Notes: a model not told the origin generated them from the letters alone. A stretch of DNA of 64,000 nt from Falsirhodobacter halotolerans (GCF_022899245.1 NZ_JALJAZ010000001.1:352501-416500); one strand, 5' to 3'; positions 45,053-55,868 are shown, counted from the first letter of the stretch. Numbers and translations are program-made.

Positions 45053-46948
45053 TTGGGGAACGCACGCAATTTGGCTTTCTGGGTGGTCCTGTTCGTGCTG
45101 GTCCTCGCGCTGTTCAACCTGTTCAGCGGCGGCGGATCCTCGGGCACGTCCCGCACGATCTCCTTCTCGGACTTCATCGAACGGGTGGACAACGATCAGG
45201 TGTCCTCGGTCACGCTGGATGGGGAGCGTATCCAGTTCCGCGGCAGCGACGGGCAGCAATATGTGGCCATCCGCCCGCAGGGGGAAAACGTCACCGACCG
45301 TCTGCTGGCCAAGCAGATCGAGGTGCGGGCCGAACCGCAGGAGCAGTCGGGCTTCCTGTCGCTCATCTCGCTTTGGCTGCCGTTCATCGTGCTGATCGGG
45401 ATCTGGATCTTCTTCATGAATCGGATGCAGGGCGGCGGAAAGGGCGGGGCCATGGGCTTTGGCAAATCCCGCGCCAAGCTGCTGACGGAAAAGCATGGCC
45501 GCGTGACCTTCGACGATGTCGCCGGCATCGACGAGGCGAAGGAAGAACTGGAAGAGATCGTCGAGTTCCTGCGCAACCCGCAGAAATTCAGCCGTCTGGG
45601 CGGCAAGATCCCCAAGGGTGCGCTGCTGGTCGGCCCCCCCGGCACGGGTAAGACGCTTCTGGCCCGCGCGATTGCGGGAGAGGCGGGTGTGCCGTTCTTC
45701 ACCATTTCCGGGTCGGACTTCGTTGAGATGTTCGTGGGTGTCGGTGCGTCCCGTGTGCGCGACATGTTCGAACAGGCCAAGAAGAACGCCCCCTGCATCG
45801 TCTTCATCGACGAGATCGACGCCGTGGGCCGCGCGCGCGGCGTGGGCATCGGCGGCGGCAACGACGAGCGGGAGCAAACCCTCAACCAGCTGCTGGTGGA
45901 GATGGACGGCTTCGAGGCGAACGAGGGCGTGATCATTGTCGCGGCCACCAACCGCAAGGACGTGCTGGACCCCGCGCTGCTGCGTCCGGGCCGCTTTGAC
46001 CGCCAGATCACCGTGCCGAACCCCGACATCAAGGGGCGCGAGAAGATCCTGAACGTCCACGCGCGCAAGGTGCCGCTGGGTCCGAACGTCGATCTGCGTC
46101 TGATCGCGCGCGGCACGCCCGGTTTCTCGGGGGCGGACCTGATGAACCTTGTGAACGAGGCAGCGCTGATGGCCGCGCGCGTCGGTCGCCGGTTCGTCAC
46201 GATGGACGATTTCGAGAATGCCAAGGACAAGGTGATGATGGGGGCGGAGCGTCGGTCGATGGTCCTTAGCCCCGATCAGAAGGAAAAGGTCGCCTATCAC
46301 GAGGCGGGACATGCCATCGTCGGCATGGCGCTGCCCAAATGCGATCCGGTCTACAAGGCGACGATCATTCCGCGCGGCGGCGCCCTTGGGATGGTGGTCA
46401 GCCTGCCGGAAATCGACCGGCTGCAGATCTTCAAGGATGAAAGCAAGCAGAAGCTGGCGATGACCATGGCCGGCAAGGCGGCCGAGATCATCAAATATGG
46501 CGAGGAGGGCGTCTCCTCCGGTCCGGCGGGCGATATCCAGCAGGCCAGCGCGCTGGCGCGCGCGATGGTCATGCGCTGGGGCATGTCGGACGAGGTCGGC
46601 AACATCGACTATGCCGAGGCGCATCAGGGCTATCAGGGGCAGACGGGCGGCTTCTCGGTCTCGGCCGAGACCAAGAACCGGATCGAGGCCGAGGTGAAGC
46701 GCCTGATCGACGAAGGCTACACCACCGCCGTGCGCATCCTGACCGAACAGAGCGAAGGGTTCGAGCGTCTGGCGAAAGGCTTGCTGGAATACGAGACGCT
46801 GACCGGCAACCAGATCCGCAAGGTCGTCGCCGGAGAGCCGATCGACGAGGATGACGAGGACGACAAGCCCTCCAGCGGGTCGATCACCGCCATCCCGAAA
46901 ACCCGCCCGCGCCCGCCAAGCGACGGGATGCCGGAACCCTCGGCCTGA
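45053..46948 (+). CDS. ftsH: ATP-dependent zinc metalloprotease FtsH
   Basis: A 631-residue membrane AAA+ protease starting at TTG 45053 (product [13 protein letters not shown]). The two spans are at about 7-25 and 100-120. Walker A is GPPGTGKT (about residues 194-201), Walker B is FIDEIDA, and the second region of homology is [20 protein letters not shown]. The protease site is HEAGH (His416, Glu417, His420). It degrades misfolded membrane proteins and regulators. The C-terminus is Pro/Asp-rich. The next gene starts in a TGATG overlap. Confidence 0.97.
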   Translation: MGNARNLAFWVVLFVLVLALFNLFSGGGSSGTSRTISFSDFIERVDNDQVSSVTLDGERIQFRGSDGQQYVAIRPQGENVTDRLLAKQIEVRAEPQEQSGFLSLISLWLPFIVLIGIWIFFMNRMQGGGKGGAMGFGKSRAKLLTEKHGRVTFDDVAGIDEAKEELEEIVEFLRNPQKFSRLGGKIPKGALLVGPPGTGKTLLARAIAGEAGVPFFTISGSDFVEMFVGVGASRVRDMFEQAKKNAPCIVFIDEIDAVGRARGVGIGGGNDEREQTLNQLLVEMDGFEANEGVIIVAATNRKDVLDPALLRPGRFDRQITVPNPDIKGREKILNVHARKVPLGPNVDLRLIARGTPGFSGADLMNLVNEAALMAARVGRRFVTMDDFENAKDKVMMGAERRSMVLSPDQKEKVAYHEAGHAIVGMALPKCDPVYKATIIPRGGALGMVVSLPEIDRLQIFKDESKQKLAMTMAGKAAEIIKYGEEGVSSGPAGDIQQASALARAMVMRWGMSDEVGNIDYAEAHQGYQGQTGGFSVSAETKNRIEAEVKRLIDEGYTTAVRILTEQSEGFERLAKGLLEYETLTGNQIRKVVAGEPIDEDDEDDKPSSGSITAIPKTRPRPPSDGMPEPSA

Positions 46949-47697
46949 TGACATGGAGCCCCGAAACCTATGCCCGGTTTCGGGGCTTTCGTTTGCGCCC
47001 CGCATTGGATCTTCTGGCACAGGTGGGGGAGGTGCCGGAGGGCGATGTGATCGACCTCGGCTGCGGCAGCGGCGCGGTGGCTGGGGCACTGGCGACGTTG
47101 GCCCGGCCCCTGATCGGTGTGGACATGTCAGCCGAGATGCTGGCGCAGGCGCCGGGTTATGACCGGCTGGTGCAGGCCGATATCGCCTCGTGGCAGCCGG
47201 AGACTCCGCCTGCGCTGATCTTTTCCAACGCCGCCTTGCACTGGCTGGGCGATCACGCGACGCTGATGCCCCGCCTCGCAGCCATGCTGCCCCGAACGGG
47301 GGTGCTGGCCGTCCAGATGCCGGGACAAGACGCGGCCCCCTCGCATCGTCTGATCGCGGACACGGCGCAGGCGCTGTGGCCCAACCGCTTTCCCCCTCCG
47401 CCGATCAAGGTGCAGCCCGCCGAATGGTATGCCGACCTGCTGATGCCCTTCGGTTCCGTGACGGCGTGGGAGACGCGGTATGTCCAGCATCTGGAGCCGG
47501 TCGCGTCCGGTCATCCCGTCCGGCACTTTACCGAAGGGGCGGCGATGGTGCCGTGGCTTGCGGTCCTGACGACGGACGAGCGGGGGCAGCTGATCGCAGC
47601 CTATGACACCGCTTTGGCCACGCCTTATTCCCTGCGACCGGATGGATCGGTCCTGTTTCCCTTCCGACGGGTGTTCTTTGTCCTGCGCCGCGATTGA
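46948..47697 (+). CDS. tam: SAM-dependent methyltransferase, trans-aconitate 2-methyltransferase-like
   Basis: A 249-residue class I methyltransferase. It starts [20 protein letters not shown], followed by motif I VIDLGCGSGAV and FSNAALHWLGDH. The W-S-P-x-x-Y-x-x-F start, RPAxDLL stretch and SNAALHWL motif are typical of Tam, which methylates trans-aconitate to relieve aconitase inhibition. The gene is coupled to ftsH. The specific substrate remains inferred. Confidence 0.75.
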   Translation: MTWSPETYARFRGFRLRPALDLLAQVGEVPEGDVIDLGCGSGAVAGALATLARPLIGVDMSAEMLAQAPGYDRLVQADIASWQPETPPALIFSNAALHWLGDHATLMPRLAAMLPRTGVLAVQMPGQDAAPSHRLIADTAQALWPNRFPPPPIKVQPAEWYADLLMPFGSVTAWETRYVQHLEPVASGHPVRHFTEGAAMVPWLAVLTTDERGQLIAAYDTALATPYSLRPDGSVLFPFRRVFFVLRRD

Positions 47698-47749
47698 CCC
47701 TTTTCGGCCCTCGGGTCTATGAGGGGGCATCAGTGACAAGGGGTGTGGC

Positions 47750-48637
47750 ATGACGGCAGTGGTGATCGACGGCAAGGCGTTCGCGGCAAAAGTCCGCGGG
47801 CAGGTGGGGATCGAGGTGGCCCGGTTGAAGGCCGCGGGCATCACCCCCGGTCTGGCGGTCGTGCTGGTGGGGGAGGACCCTGCGTCCAACGTCTATGTCA
47901 CCTCCAAGGGCAAGATGACGCGCGAGGTGGGCATGGCCAGCTTCGAGCATCGCCTGGATGCCGCCACCCCCGAGGCCGACCTTCTGGCCCTGATCGCCAA
48001 GCTGAACGCCGATCCGGCGGTGCACGGGATTCTGGTGCAGCTTCCGTTGCCCGATCACATGGACGCGGCCAAGGTCATCAACGCGCTGGACCCGGCCAAG
48101 GACGTGGACGGCTTTCACATCCTGAACGTCGGTCTGCTGGGGACGGGGCAGAAGGCGATGGTGCCCTGCACGCCGCTGGGATGCCTGATGATGCTGCGCG
48201 ACCACCATGGCAGCTTGTCCGGCTTGAACGCCGTGGTGCTGGGCCGATCGAACATCGTGGGCAAGCCGATGGCGCAACTGCTGCTGAATGACAGCTGCAC
48301 CGTCACCATCGCCCATTCCCGCACCAAGGACTTGGCCGAGGTGTGCCGCCGCGCCGATATCCTGATCGCCGCCGTCGGGCGGCCCGAGATGGTGCCGGGC
48401 GACTGGATCAAGCCGGGGGCGACCGTCATCGACGTGGGCATCAACCGCGTCGAACGCGACGGCAAGATGCGGCTGGTGGGCGATGTGGATTACGCCAGCG
48501 CCAGCGCCGTGGCAGGGGCCATCACGCCGGTGCCGGGCGGGGTGGGGCCGATGACCATCGCCTGCCTGCTGGCCAACACCGTCACCGCCTGCTGCCGCGC
48601 GAACGGGCTGGAGGAGCCGGAGGGGCTGACGCCCTGA
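47750..48637 (+). CDS. folD: Bifunctional methylenetetrahydrofolate dehydrogenase/cyclohydrolase (FolD)
   Basis: A 295-residue enzyme interconverting methylene-, methenyl- and formyl-tetrahydrofolate. Signature regions are [15 protein letters not shown] with the catalytic lysines, [13 protein letters not shown] and [11 protein letters not shown]. The NADP-binding region is [16 protein letters not shown], and the end has [19 protein letters not shown]. The 3' end overlaps the convergent pdeM gene by about 56 bases. Confidence 0.95.
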   Translation: MTAVVIDGKAFAAKVRGQVGIEVARLKAAGITPGLAVVLVGEDPASNVYVTSKGKMTREVGMASFEHRLDAATPEADLLALIAKLNADPAVHGILVQLPLPDHMDAAKVINALDPAKDVDGFHILNVGLLGTGQKAMVPCTPLGCLMMLRDHHGSLSGLNAVVLGRSNIVGKPMAQLLLNDSCTVTIAHSRTKDLAEVCRRADILIAAVGRPEMVPGDWIKPGATVIDVGINRVERDGKMRLVGDVDYASASAVAGAITPVPGGVGPMTIACLLANTVTACCRANGLEEPEGLTP

Positions 48638-49295
48638 ACGGCACGGCCAGCGCGCGCGTTCCGGTCAGGATCGCGCAGGCCCCGTCGCCCATCAGCGCCT
48701 CCAGCACCGGATCGTCGCACCAAAGACCGCCGGTATAGGTGCCATAGGCCGGCAGGATCACCTGCCGCGCATCCGTCAGGAAGCAGGGGCGCGCCTGCCC
48801 GGCCAGTCGGGCCTTGGGGTGGTAATGGCCGCTGATCTCCACCCCGTCGCCGGTCGCGATGTGCCGGAAGGTCAGGGGTCCGCGCGTGGTTTCCGCCATA
48901 TAGGTGCCGCCGACGGCCATCGGCACGGGATCGTGGTTGCCCGCAACCCAGACCCAGTCGCGCCCCGCCATCAGGCGGGCCAGCCATAGGCGCTCCGCCT
49001 CCTCCAGCATGGCATAGGCATCGTCGAAACTGTCGCCGACGCAGATCACAGACCGTGCGGCGGTGGCGGCGATGTCGGCGTCCAGACGGCTCAGCGTATC
49101 GCGCACCTCGTAAGGGGGCAGAAGCGCGCCGCCGCGTCGGGCCAGACGTTCGGACTTGCCGAAATGCAGGTCCGCGACGATCAGCATCCCTTCGGCGGGC
49201 CAGAACAGCGCGCCCGAGGGCAGGGCGCGCAGCGTTTCCCCCGCAAGGCGAAAGCTGTGATCAGCCGTTGAAGAGGAAGTGCAGGACGTCGCCAT
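48582..49295 (-). CDS. pdeM: Ligase-associated DNA repair phosphoesterase (PdeM-like)
   Basis: A calcineurin-like metallophosphoesterase with metal-binding motifs [28 protein letters not shown] and WVAGNHDP, and a histidine-rich GHYHPKARL motif. It resembles the PdeM-type endonuclease of the Lhr/LigD-associated damage response, but no ligase or helicase partner is visible here. Only the ATG at 49295, 35 bases inside ychF, gives a usual start. The 3' end overlaps folD. Confidence 0.8.
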   Translation of the reverse strand: MATSCTSSSTADHSFRLAGETLRALPSGALFWPAEGMLIVADLHFGKSERLARRGGALLPPYEVRDTLSRLDADIAATAARSVICVGDSFDDAYAMLEEAERLWLARLMAGRDWVWVAGNHDPVPMAVGGTYMAETTRGPLTFRHIATGDGVEISGHYHPKARLAGQARPCFLTDARQVILPAYGTYTGGLWCDDPVLEALMGDGACAILTGTRALAVPFRASAPPAPPARSRGSRR

Positions 49296-50358
49296 CCTTG
49301 ACCTCGTAGGTCTTGCCTTCGACGCGGAACTTGCCCGCCTCCTTGGCCCCCGCTTCGCCCTTGCCCGCGACGTAATCGTCGTAGGCGATGGTTTCGGCGC
49401 GGATGAAGCCCTTTTCGAAATCGCCATGGATCACGCCCGCCGCCTGCGGGGCCAGCATTCCGCCATGGATCGTCCAGGCCCGCGCTTCTTTCGGGCCGAC
49501 GGTGAAATAGGTTTGAAGGCCCAGAAGGGCATAGCCCGCGCGGATCAGCCGGTCCAACCCTGCTTCGTCCAAGCCCATCTCGCCCAGGAACATCTCGGCC
49601 TCCTCGGCGTCGAGTTGGCTGATCTCCTCTTCGATGCGGGCGGAGATGACGACCGCGCCCGCGCCCTGCGCCGCGGCCATTTCGGCCACGCGGGCGGACT
49701 GGCTGTTGCCCTCCGCCGCCGCCTGCTCCTCAACGTTGCAGACATAGAGGATGGGCTTGGCGGTCAGAAGTTGCAGCATCCGCCACTGCTTCTGATCGTC
49801 CGCGGACACCTCGATGGTGCGGGCGGGCTTGCCGTCGTTCAGCGCGGCCTGTGCCTGCCGCAGAAGGCGGTCCTGATCGGCGGCCTCCTTGTCGCCGCCC
49901 TTCAGCTTGCGGGCGAGGTTGGCCAGACGCCGTTCGATCGATTCCATATCGGCCAGCATCAGTTCCGTCTCGATCGTTTCGGCATCGGCCACGGGGTCGA
50001 TCCGGCCTTCAACATGGGTGATGTCCCCATCTTCGAAACAGCGCAGGACATGGGCGATGGCATCGCATTCGCGGATGTTGGCCAGGAACTGGTTGCCCAG
50101 GCCCTCACCCTTGGAGGCGCCGCGCACAAGGCCCGCGATGTCCACGAAGGTCATCCGCGCGGGAATGATCTGTTTCGATCCGGCAATCCCCGCCAGCGTG
50201 TCCAGACGCGCATCCGGCACCGCCACGTCGCCCACGTTGGGTTCGATGGTGCAGAACGGGAAGTTGGCCGCCTGCGCCGCCGCCGTGCGGGTCAGCGCGT
50301 TGAACAGGGTCGATTTGCCCACATTCGGCAAGCCGACGATCCCCATGCGAAAGCCCAT
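49261..50358 (-). CDS. ychF: Redox-regulated ribosome-binding ATPase YchF
   Basis: A 365-residue Obg-family P-loop protein that uses ATP rather than GTP. Start motif is [20 protein letters not shown], with the switch region [20 protein letters not shown] and a C-terminal TGS-like domain ([20 protein letters not shown]). Three ATG codons occur in a row; the third (50358) gives the best distance to AAGGGG and the usual length. YchF binds ribosomes and affects stress responses. Confidence 0.94.
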   Translation of the reverse strand: MGFRMGIVGLPNVGKSTLFNALTRTAAAQAANFPFCTIEPNVGDVAVPDARLDTLAGIAGSKQIIPARMTFVDIAGLVRGASKGEGLGNQFLANIRECDAIAHVLRCFEDGDITHVEGRIDPVADAETIETELMLADMESIERRLANLARKLKGGDKEAADQDRLLRQAQAALNDGKPARTIEVSADDQKQWRMLQLLTAKPILYVCNVEEQAAAEGNSQSARVAEMAAAQGAGAVVISARIEEEISQLDAEEAEMFLGEMGLDEAGLDRLIRAGYALLGLQTYFTVGPKEARAWTIHGGMLAPQAAGVIHGDFEKGFIRAETIAYDDYVAGKGEAGAKEAGKFRVEGKTYEVKDGDVLHFLFNG

Positions 50359-50474
50359 CATCATCCCCTTTTTCCGCGACCCGCCCCAGATAAGGCGCGG
50401 GCGCGCCACACGCAAGCCAGTTGCGCGCGGCCCCGCTTTTCCCTACCACCTGTCGCAACGCAGGAGATGACGCC

Positions 50475-51266
50475 ATGACCCGTATCGACGCCAAGTTCGC
50501 CGCCCTGAAAGCCGAAGGCAAGAAGGCGTTCGTCGCCTATGTCATGGCGGGCGACCCGGATGCGGACACGACGTTCCAGGTGATGCGGGGGATGCCCGCC
50601 GCCGGGGTGGACGTGATCGAACTGGGGATGCCCTTTACCGACCCGATGGCCGACGGATCGACCATCCAGCTGGCCGGGCAACGGGCGCTGGAAGGCGGGC
50701 AGACGCTGGACAAGACGCTGGAGATCGCGCGCCGTTTCCGCGAGGGCGACGACACGACGCCGATCGTTCTGATGGGCTATTACAACCCGATCTATTCCCG
50801 CGGGGTGAACCTGTTCCTGACGCAGGCGAAGGCCGCGGGGATCGACGGGCTGATCGTTGTGGACCTGCCGCCCGAGGAGGATGACGAACTGTGCCTGCCC
50901 GCCCAGGCGGCGGGGTTGAACTTCATCCGGCTGGCCACGCCCACGACCGACGCGGCGCGCCTGCCGCGCGTGCTGCAGAACACTTCGGGCTTCGTCTATT
51001 ACGTGTCGATCAACGGGATCACCGGGGCGGCCGCGCCCCAGCCGTCCGACGTCGCGCCGGAAGTGGCGCGGATCAAGGCCTCCACCGACCTGCCGGTGAT
51101 CGTGGGCTTCGGCATCACCACGGGGGCGGCCGCCGAAGGGATCGCCGCCATCGCCGACGGGTGCGTCGTGGGGTCGGCCATCGTCAAGCTGATCGGCGAG
51201 GGGCGTCCGGTGGCGGACGTTCTGGCCCATGTGGCGGACCTGGCCGCCGGAGCGCATCGCGCCTGA
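50475..51266 (+). CDS. trpA: Tryptophan synthase alpha subunit
   Basis: A 263-residue TIM-barrel lyase that splits indole-3-glycerol phosphate to indole. Catalytic Glu49 ([10 protein letters not shown]) and Asp60 (PMADGST) are visible. The phosphate-binding loops [19 protein letters not shown] and [10 protein letters not shown] follow. The ATG at 50475 has CAGGAGATG upstream. trpB is not adjacent, which is unusual relative to the classical trp operon but common in this group. Confidence 0.96.
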   Translation: MTRIDAKFAALKAEGKKAFVAYVMAGDPDADTTFQVMRGMPAAGVDVIELGMPFTDPMADGSTIQLAGQRALEGGQTLDKTLEIARRFREGDDTTPIVLMGYYNPIYSRGVNLFLTQAKAAGIDGLIVVDLPPEEDDELCLPAQAAGLNFIRLATPTTDAARLPRVLQNTSGFVYYVSINGITGAAAPQPSDVAPEVARIKASTDLPVIVGFGITTGAAAEGIAAIADGCVVGSAIVKLIGEGRPVADVLAHVADLAAGAHRA

Positions 51267-51269
51267 GGG

Positions 51270-52028
51270 TCAGCGGCGCAAGAGGCGGAACAGGCCCGAG
51301 GCCCCCCACCCGGCCAGAACCGCCATCGCCAGCGCCAGAAGGCCATAGACCAATGACTGCTCGCGCGAGAGGTTGTAGAGAAACCGCTCCAACCCCGCCT
51401 TGCGCACGCCGATCTGGCGTTCCAGCATGTCCACCACCTGACCGTCGCGGGTCAGGAAGATGCGCACCCGGTAATCGCCCTCGGTCAGGTCGGCGGGCAG
51501 GGCCACGTCGGTGCGAAACAGCGTCGCTTCATCGAAGGCCACCGCGCCTTCGTTGATGCGAAAGCGGCCCTGCGCCTCGCGGATGCGAACCAGCGCGTCC
51601 AGAAAGGTCTGCGGATCGTCGGTTTCCGAACTCATCCCCACCGACCGGATCGCCTGACGGATGGTGATGCGGTGGCGCAGGTCGTCGGTCTGGCTCAGGA
51701 TCTCGTCCAGGGGGCCGGTGGTTGCCACGGCATAGAAGCTGGGCGCGCTGTCCACCCGCACGGCATCCGCGTTCACCCAGATGCCGAAACTGCGATCCTT
51801 GCGCCGGACCATCACGGGGGTATGGGGTCCCTCCACCGCCACGATCACCTCAAGCGGGGGACCTTCGGGCGGGGGGGCATCGCGCTGCACCGCGCCATAG
51901 ACCAGGATTTCGGTGCCGATATAATTCGTCGTGATGGTGACGGAATATTGCGACAGGCCCAGAACGATCCTCTCCTGCGCCGCGGCGGGCAGGGCGAGGG
52001 CCAGAAGAAGAAGCGCGGCGCGGATCAT
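51270..52028 (-). CDS. TIGR02186 family membrane-anchored protein
   Basis: A 252-residue protein that starts at ATG 52028. A signal peptide (about residues 3-16) precedes a periplasmic beta-rich domain (TNYIGTEILVYGAVQ, GIWVNADAVRVDSAPSFYAV). A C-terminal transmembrane helix (about 225-245, LVYGLLALAMAVLAGWGASG) ends in a basic tail. TIGR02186 proteins are nearly always next to a TauE/SafE exporter, as here, where the start overlaps the exporter stop. A partner role in export is inferred from this; the biochemical function is unknown. Confidence 0.85.
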   Translation of the reverse strand: MIRAALLLLALALPAAAQERIVLGLSQYSVTITTNYIGTEILVYGAVQRDAPPPEGPPLEVIVAVEGPHTPVMVRRKDRSFGIWVNADAVRVDSAPSFYAVATTGPLDEILSQTDDLRHRITIRQAIRSVGMSSETDDPQTFLDALVRIREAQGRFRINEGAVAFDEATLFRTDVALPADLTEGDYRVRIFLTRDGQVVDMLERQIGVRKAGLERFLYNLSREQSLVYGLLALAMAVLAGWGASGLFRLLRR

Positions 52029-52939
52029 TCCGTCACCGTCAGGTTGAACCGCTCCGGCGGGGTCAGCACCAGATCGAGCCCGACCTTCAGGCTGACGGCC
52101 AGAACCAGAAGGGCCAGCAGAATGCGCAATTGTTCGGCCCGCAGCTTCACCCCCACCTGCGCGCCGATCTGCGCCCCGATCACCCCGCCGATGATCAGCA
52201 GAAGCGCCAGCATGATGTCCACCGTGCCGCTGGTCATCGCGTGCAGAAGCGTGGTGAAGGCCGAAACGAGGATGATCTGAAAAAGCGAGGTGCCCACCAC
52301 GACCTTGGTCGGCATTCCCAGAAGATAGATCATCGCGGGCACCATGATGAACCCGCCGCCCACGCCCATGATGGCCGACATGAAGCCCACGCCCGCCCCG
52401 ATCGCCAGGGGCGGCAGGACGGAGATGTAGAGGCCCGAGGCGCGGAACTTCATCTTCCACGGCAGGCGATGCACCCAGGTGTGGGTGTGCGCGCGCCGGA
52501 TGGGGGCGGCGGGGTTCTTCGCCCGGCGCAACGCGCCCAGGCTTTCGCGGAACATCAGCGCGCCGATCACGCCCAAAAACAGGACATAGGACAGCTGCAC
52601 GATCAGATCGACCTGCCCCCGCGCCGCAAGCCGGGCGAAGATCCAGATGCCCAGGGCCGAGCCGACCAAGCCCCCCGCCTGCAGGACCAGCCCCATGCGG
52701 AAATCCACGGCCTTGCGCTTCAACTGCGCCAGCACACCCGAGATGGAGGAGGCGACGACCTGATTGGCCCCGGTCGCCACCGCCACGGCGGGCGGAATGC
52801 CGATGAAGAACAAAAGCGGCGTGATCAGGAAGCCGCCGCCCACCCCGAACATGCCCGACATGAACCCCACGATGCCGCCCAGTCCCAGAAGAAGGAAGGC
52901 GTTGATCGAAACCTCGGCAATGGGGAGGTAGATTTGCAT
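52025..52939 (-). CDS. TauE/SafE (TSUP) family anion exporter
   Basis: A 304-residue membrane protein with about eight predicted spans in two related halves. Each half starts with a GGIVGFMSGMFGVGGGF or GAGVGFMSAIMGVGGGF motif. TSUP members export sulfite, sulfoacetate or other organosulfur anions and related weak acids. It is coupled to the TIGR02186 gene. The substrate is not predictable from sequence. Confidence 0.88.
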   Translation of the reverse strand: MQIYLPIAEVSINAFLLLGLGGIVGFMSGMFGVGGGFLITPLLFFIGIPPAVAVATGANQVVASSISGVLAQLKRKAVDFRMGLVLQAGGLVGSALGIWIFARLAARGQVDLIVQLSYVLFLGVIGALMFRESLGALRRAKNPAAPIRRAHTHTWVHRLPWKMKFRASGLYISVLPPLAIGAGVGFMSAIMGVGGGFIMVPAMIYLLGMPTKVVVGTSLFQIILVSAFTTLLHAMTSGTVDIMLALLLIIGGVIGAQIGAQVGVKLRAEQLRILLALLVLAVSLKVGLDLVLTPPERFNLTVTE

Positions 52940-53003
52940 GGGGCGGCCGGTTTTGGGCGTGTGTCAAGCCATCGGATCAAACGCGGGGGGTGTCAAGGCA
53001 TGG

Positions 53004-53801
53004 TCACAGGGTTCGGAGCCATTCGCGCAGCGTCGCCTCGATCTTGACCGCGCCAAGGGGGGCCACGGCCTTGGTCTGCTCATGGCTCAGCGCCTCGTCC
53101 GACAGGCCTGCGCCCATGTTGGTTATGGTGGAGATGGCCGCGACCCGCAGCCCGAGGAACCGGGCGAGGATCACTTCCGGCACGGTGGACATGCCGACGG
53201 CGTCCGCGCCGCAGATCTTGGCCATGCGGATCTCGGCCGGGGTCTCGAAGCTGGGGCCGGAGAACCAGCCATAGACGCCTTCCTTCAGGGTGACGCCCGC
53301 GCGGGTGGCGGCGTCGGTCAGGGCGGCGCGGATGGCGGGATCATGCGCGTCGTCCATCGGCACGAAGCGCGCCTCGGAATGTTCGCCCACCAGCGGGTTC
53401 GCGCTGCAAAAGGCGATGTGGTCGGACAGCAGCATCAGTTCCCCCGGCGGAATGTCCTCGCGCAGGGAGCCGGCGGCGTTGGTCAGGATGAGGGTGTCCG
53501 CGCCAAGGGCCTTCAGCACCTCCAGCGGGCGGCGCATGACGGCGGCGTCGCCATCCTCGTAGAAATGCGCCCGTCCGGCGAAGACGGCGACGCGCACCCC
53601 CTCCAGATCGCCGATGACCAGCTTCGGCGAATGGCCCGACACGCCCGCATGGGGAAAGCCGCCCAGATCGGCATAGGGGATCGTCACGCCATCGACCGCA
53701 TCGGCCAGATGCGACAGGCCGGAGCCGAGGACGAGGCCGACCCGCACGGGCGCATGGCCCGCCTTGTTGCGGATATAGGCGGCGAGGGTTTCGGCAGTCA
53801 T
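53004..53801 (-). CDS. Purine nucleoside phosphorylase (trimeric, PNP-I type)
   Basis: A 265-residue enzyme. Signature regions include LVLGSGLSHLADAV, FAGRAHFYE, NAAGSLREDI, GWFSGPSFETPAEIRM and STVPEVILARFLGLRV. ITNMGAG carries the Asn that in trimeric enzymes favours 6-oxopurines (inosine, guanosine). It cleaves nucleosides with phosphate to base and (deoxy)ribose-1-phosphate. I chose the ATG at 53801, one base after the permease stop. Together with the importer it salvages external purine nucleosides. Confidence 0.92.
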   Translation of the reverse strand: MTAETLAAYIRNKAGHAPVRVGLVLGSGLSHLADAVDGVTIPYADLGGFPHAGVSGHSPKLVIGDLEGVRVAVFAGRAHFYEDGDAAVMRRPLEVLKALGADTLILTNAAGSLREDIPPGELMLLSDHIAFCSANPLVGEHSEARFVPMDDAHDPAIRAALTDAATRAGVTLKEGVYGWFSGPSFETPAEIRMAKICGADAVGMSTVPEVILARFLGLRVAAISTITNMGAGLSDEALSHEQTKAVAPLGAVKIEATLREWLRTL

Positions 53802-53802
53802 C

Positions 53803-54771
53803 TTATCGTTCCTTGATATAGGGTTCGCCGCCGGCTCGCGGGGGGATCGCCTTGCCGACGAAGCCCGCAAGAACCAGCACGGTCAGGACATAGGGCAGGG
53901 CTTCCAGCGCGGGGACGGGGATGTTGGTGCGGGTGATGCCCGCCACCACGTCGGGGCGCAACGCCAGCGCCTGAAAGAAGCCGAACAGCAACGTGGCCCA
54001 AAGCGCGCCCCACGGCCGCCATTTGGCGAAGATCAGCGCGGCCAGCGCGATATAGCCGCGGCCCGCCGTCATCTCACGCCCAAAGCCTGCCTGCAGCGCG
54101 GTCGCCATATAGGCCCCTGCCATCCCGCACAAAAGGCCCGTGATCAGCACGGCGGCATAGCGGGTGCCGATGACCGACACGCCCGCCGTGTCCACCGCCG
54201 CCGGGTTCTCCCCCACGGCACGCAGGCGCAGGCCGAAGCGGGTGCGAAACAGCAGCCACCACGTCACCGGCACCGCCAGCAGCGCCATATAGACGAGGAT
54301 GGAATGCCCCGAGATCACCTCGGCATAGAAACGCCCGAAAATGGGCACGCCGCGCAGGGTGTCGGCGAAGGGCAGGGTGATCTCGTTGAACCGCGCGGCC
54401 CCCGACAGGGCGGGCGTCCGGCCCCCCTGGCTGAACGCCGCCTGCGCCACCAGCACCGTGATGCCCGAGGCGAGGAAGTTCAACGCCACGCCCGAGATCA
54501 GCTGGTTGCCGCGAAAGGTGATCGACGCGATTCCGTGCAGCACCGCCCAGACGACCGACGCGCCGATCCCCGCCGCAAGCCCCGCCCAGGCCGACCCCGT
54601 CAGAAACGCCACCGCGCCCGAGGACATGGCCGCGACCAGCATCTTCCCCTCAAGCCCGATGTCGAACACGCCCGCGCGTTCGGACCACAGCCCCGCAAGG
54701 CAGGCCAGAAGAAGCGGCGTCGCCAGACGCAGCGTGGAATCGAGGAGTTGCAGCAGCGTTCCGTAATCCAT
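53803..54771 (-). CDS. Nucleoside ABC transporter permease 2
   Basis: A 322-residue permease of the branched-chain type (BPD_transp_2). It starts MDYGTLLQLLDSTLRLATPL, has VFDIGLEGKMLVAAMSSGAV and many spans. GLRLRAVGENPAAVDTAGV is the cytoplasmic coupling motif. The N-terminal layout resembles NupQ/YufQ-type permeases of nucleoside importers. The ATG overlaps the stop of the sister permease. Confidence 0.88.
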   Translation of the reverse strand: MDYGTLLQLLDSTLRLATPLLLACLAGLWSERAGVFDIGLEGKMLVAAMSSGAVAFLTGSAWAGLAAGIGASVVWAVLHGIASITFRGNQLISGVALNFLASGITVLVAQAAFSQGGRTPALSGAARFNEITLPFADTLRGVPIFGRFYAEVISGHSILVYMALLAVPVTWWLLFRTRFGLRLRAVGENPAAVDTAGVSVIGTRYAAVLITGLLCGMAGAYMATALQAGFGREMTAGRGYIALAALIFAKWRPWGALWATLLFGFFQALALRPDVVAGITRTNIPVPALEALPYVLTVLVLAGFVGKAIPPRAGGEPYIKER

Positions 54772-55868
54772 CACGCCACCGCCTTTCCGGTCGCGACCTT
54801 GCGCGGGCGGAAGAACACGCCCAGCATCGACCGCACCATATAGCCCAAGGCACCGGTGAACAGGATCACCAGACCCTGCACCACCACCCGCAGGTCGATG
54901 GGGATCTGGGTCCACAACCCGATCTCGGCCCCGCCCTGATAGAGAAAGCCGAACAGCAGGGCTGCCAGAACCACGCCCAGCGGATGGCTGCGCCCCATCA
55001 GCGCGACGGCGATGCCGATGAACCCCGCCCCTTCGGAGGAGTTCTGAAGAAGCCGCCCGCTTTCGCCCATCACGTTGTTGATCGACATCATCCCCGCCAG
55101 CGCGCCAGACAGCGCCATGGCGATCATGATCGTCCGCACGGGGCGGATGCCGGCATAGCGGGCGGCGGGTTCGGATTTGCCGAAGGCGCGGATCTCATAC
55201 CCCAAGGGTGTCCGCCACAGCAGGGCCCAGACCCCCACGCAGGCGATCAGCGCCACGAACAGCGAGATGTTGACCGGCACGGGCGAGGTGAAGATCAGGC
55301 TCAGCCCCGGAATGTCCGACAGCGCGGGGATGCCTGTCGCGAACCGCGCGGTGGCAGGTTCCGCCTGTCCCGGCGGGCGCAGGATGTCGACCAGGATCCA
55401 GACGATCAGGGCATAGGCGATGTAGTTGAACATGATCGTCGTGATGACGATGTGGCTGCCGCGTTTCGCCTGAAGCCAGCCCGGAATAGCCCCCCAGATC
55501 GCGCCGAAGGCGGCGGAGGCGAGGATGGCCGCGGTGAAGGCGATGGTCCAATGCGGCCACGGCACGAACAAAAGCACCATGGCGATGCCAAGGCCGCCCA
55601 GCTGCGCCTGCCCTTCACCGCCGATATTGAACAGGCCCGCATGAAAGGCGATGGTGACCGCCAGCCCCGTGAAGATGAAGCTGGTGGCGTAATAGAGCGT
55701 ATAGCCCCAACCATAGGCCGAGCCGAGCGCGCCCGTGACCATGGTCGTCAGCGCCTCCCACGGGCTTTGCCCGATGGCGAGGATGACCAGCGTGGCGCAG
55801 ATCGCCGCCAGCAGAACGGAGACGAGCGGCACAAGGAGGATGTCCGCCCAACGTGGTATCGGCTGCAT
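54771..55868 (-). CDS. Nucleoside ABC transporter permease 1
   Basis: A 365-residue permease of the same family, with about ten spans (LVPLVSVLLAAICATLVILA, TLYYATSFIFTGLAVTIAF), the motif LFNIGGEGQAQLGGLGIAMV and the coupling segment RAFGKSEPAARYAGI. ATG 55868 overlaps the upstream stop (TGATG); a GTG one codon earlier is possible. It probably forms a heterodimer with the other permease. Confidence 0.88.
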   Translation of the reverse strand: MQPIPRWADILLVPLVSVLLAAICATLVILAIGQSPWEALTTMVTGALGSAYGWGYTLYYATSFIFTGLAVTIAFHAGLFNIGGEGQAQLGGLGIAMVLLFVPWPHWTIAFTAAILASAAFGAIWGAIPGWLQAKRGSHIVITTIMFNYIAYALIVWILVDILRPPGQAEPATARFATGIPALSDIPGLSLIFTSPVPVNISLFVALIACVGVWALLWRTPLGYEIRAFGKSEPAARYAGIRPVRTIMIAMALSGALAGMMSINNVMGESGRLLQNSSEGAGFIGIAVALMGRSHPLGVVLAALLFGFLYQGGAEIGLWTQIPIDLRVVVQGLVILFTGALGYMVRSMLGVFFRPRKVATGKAVA

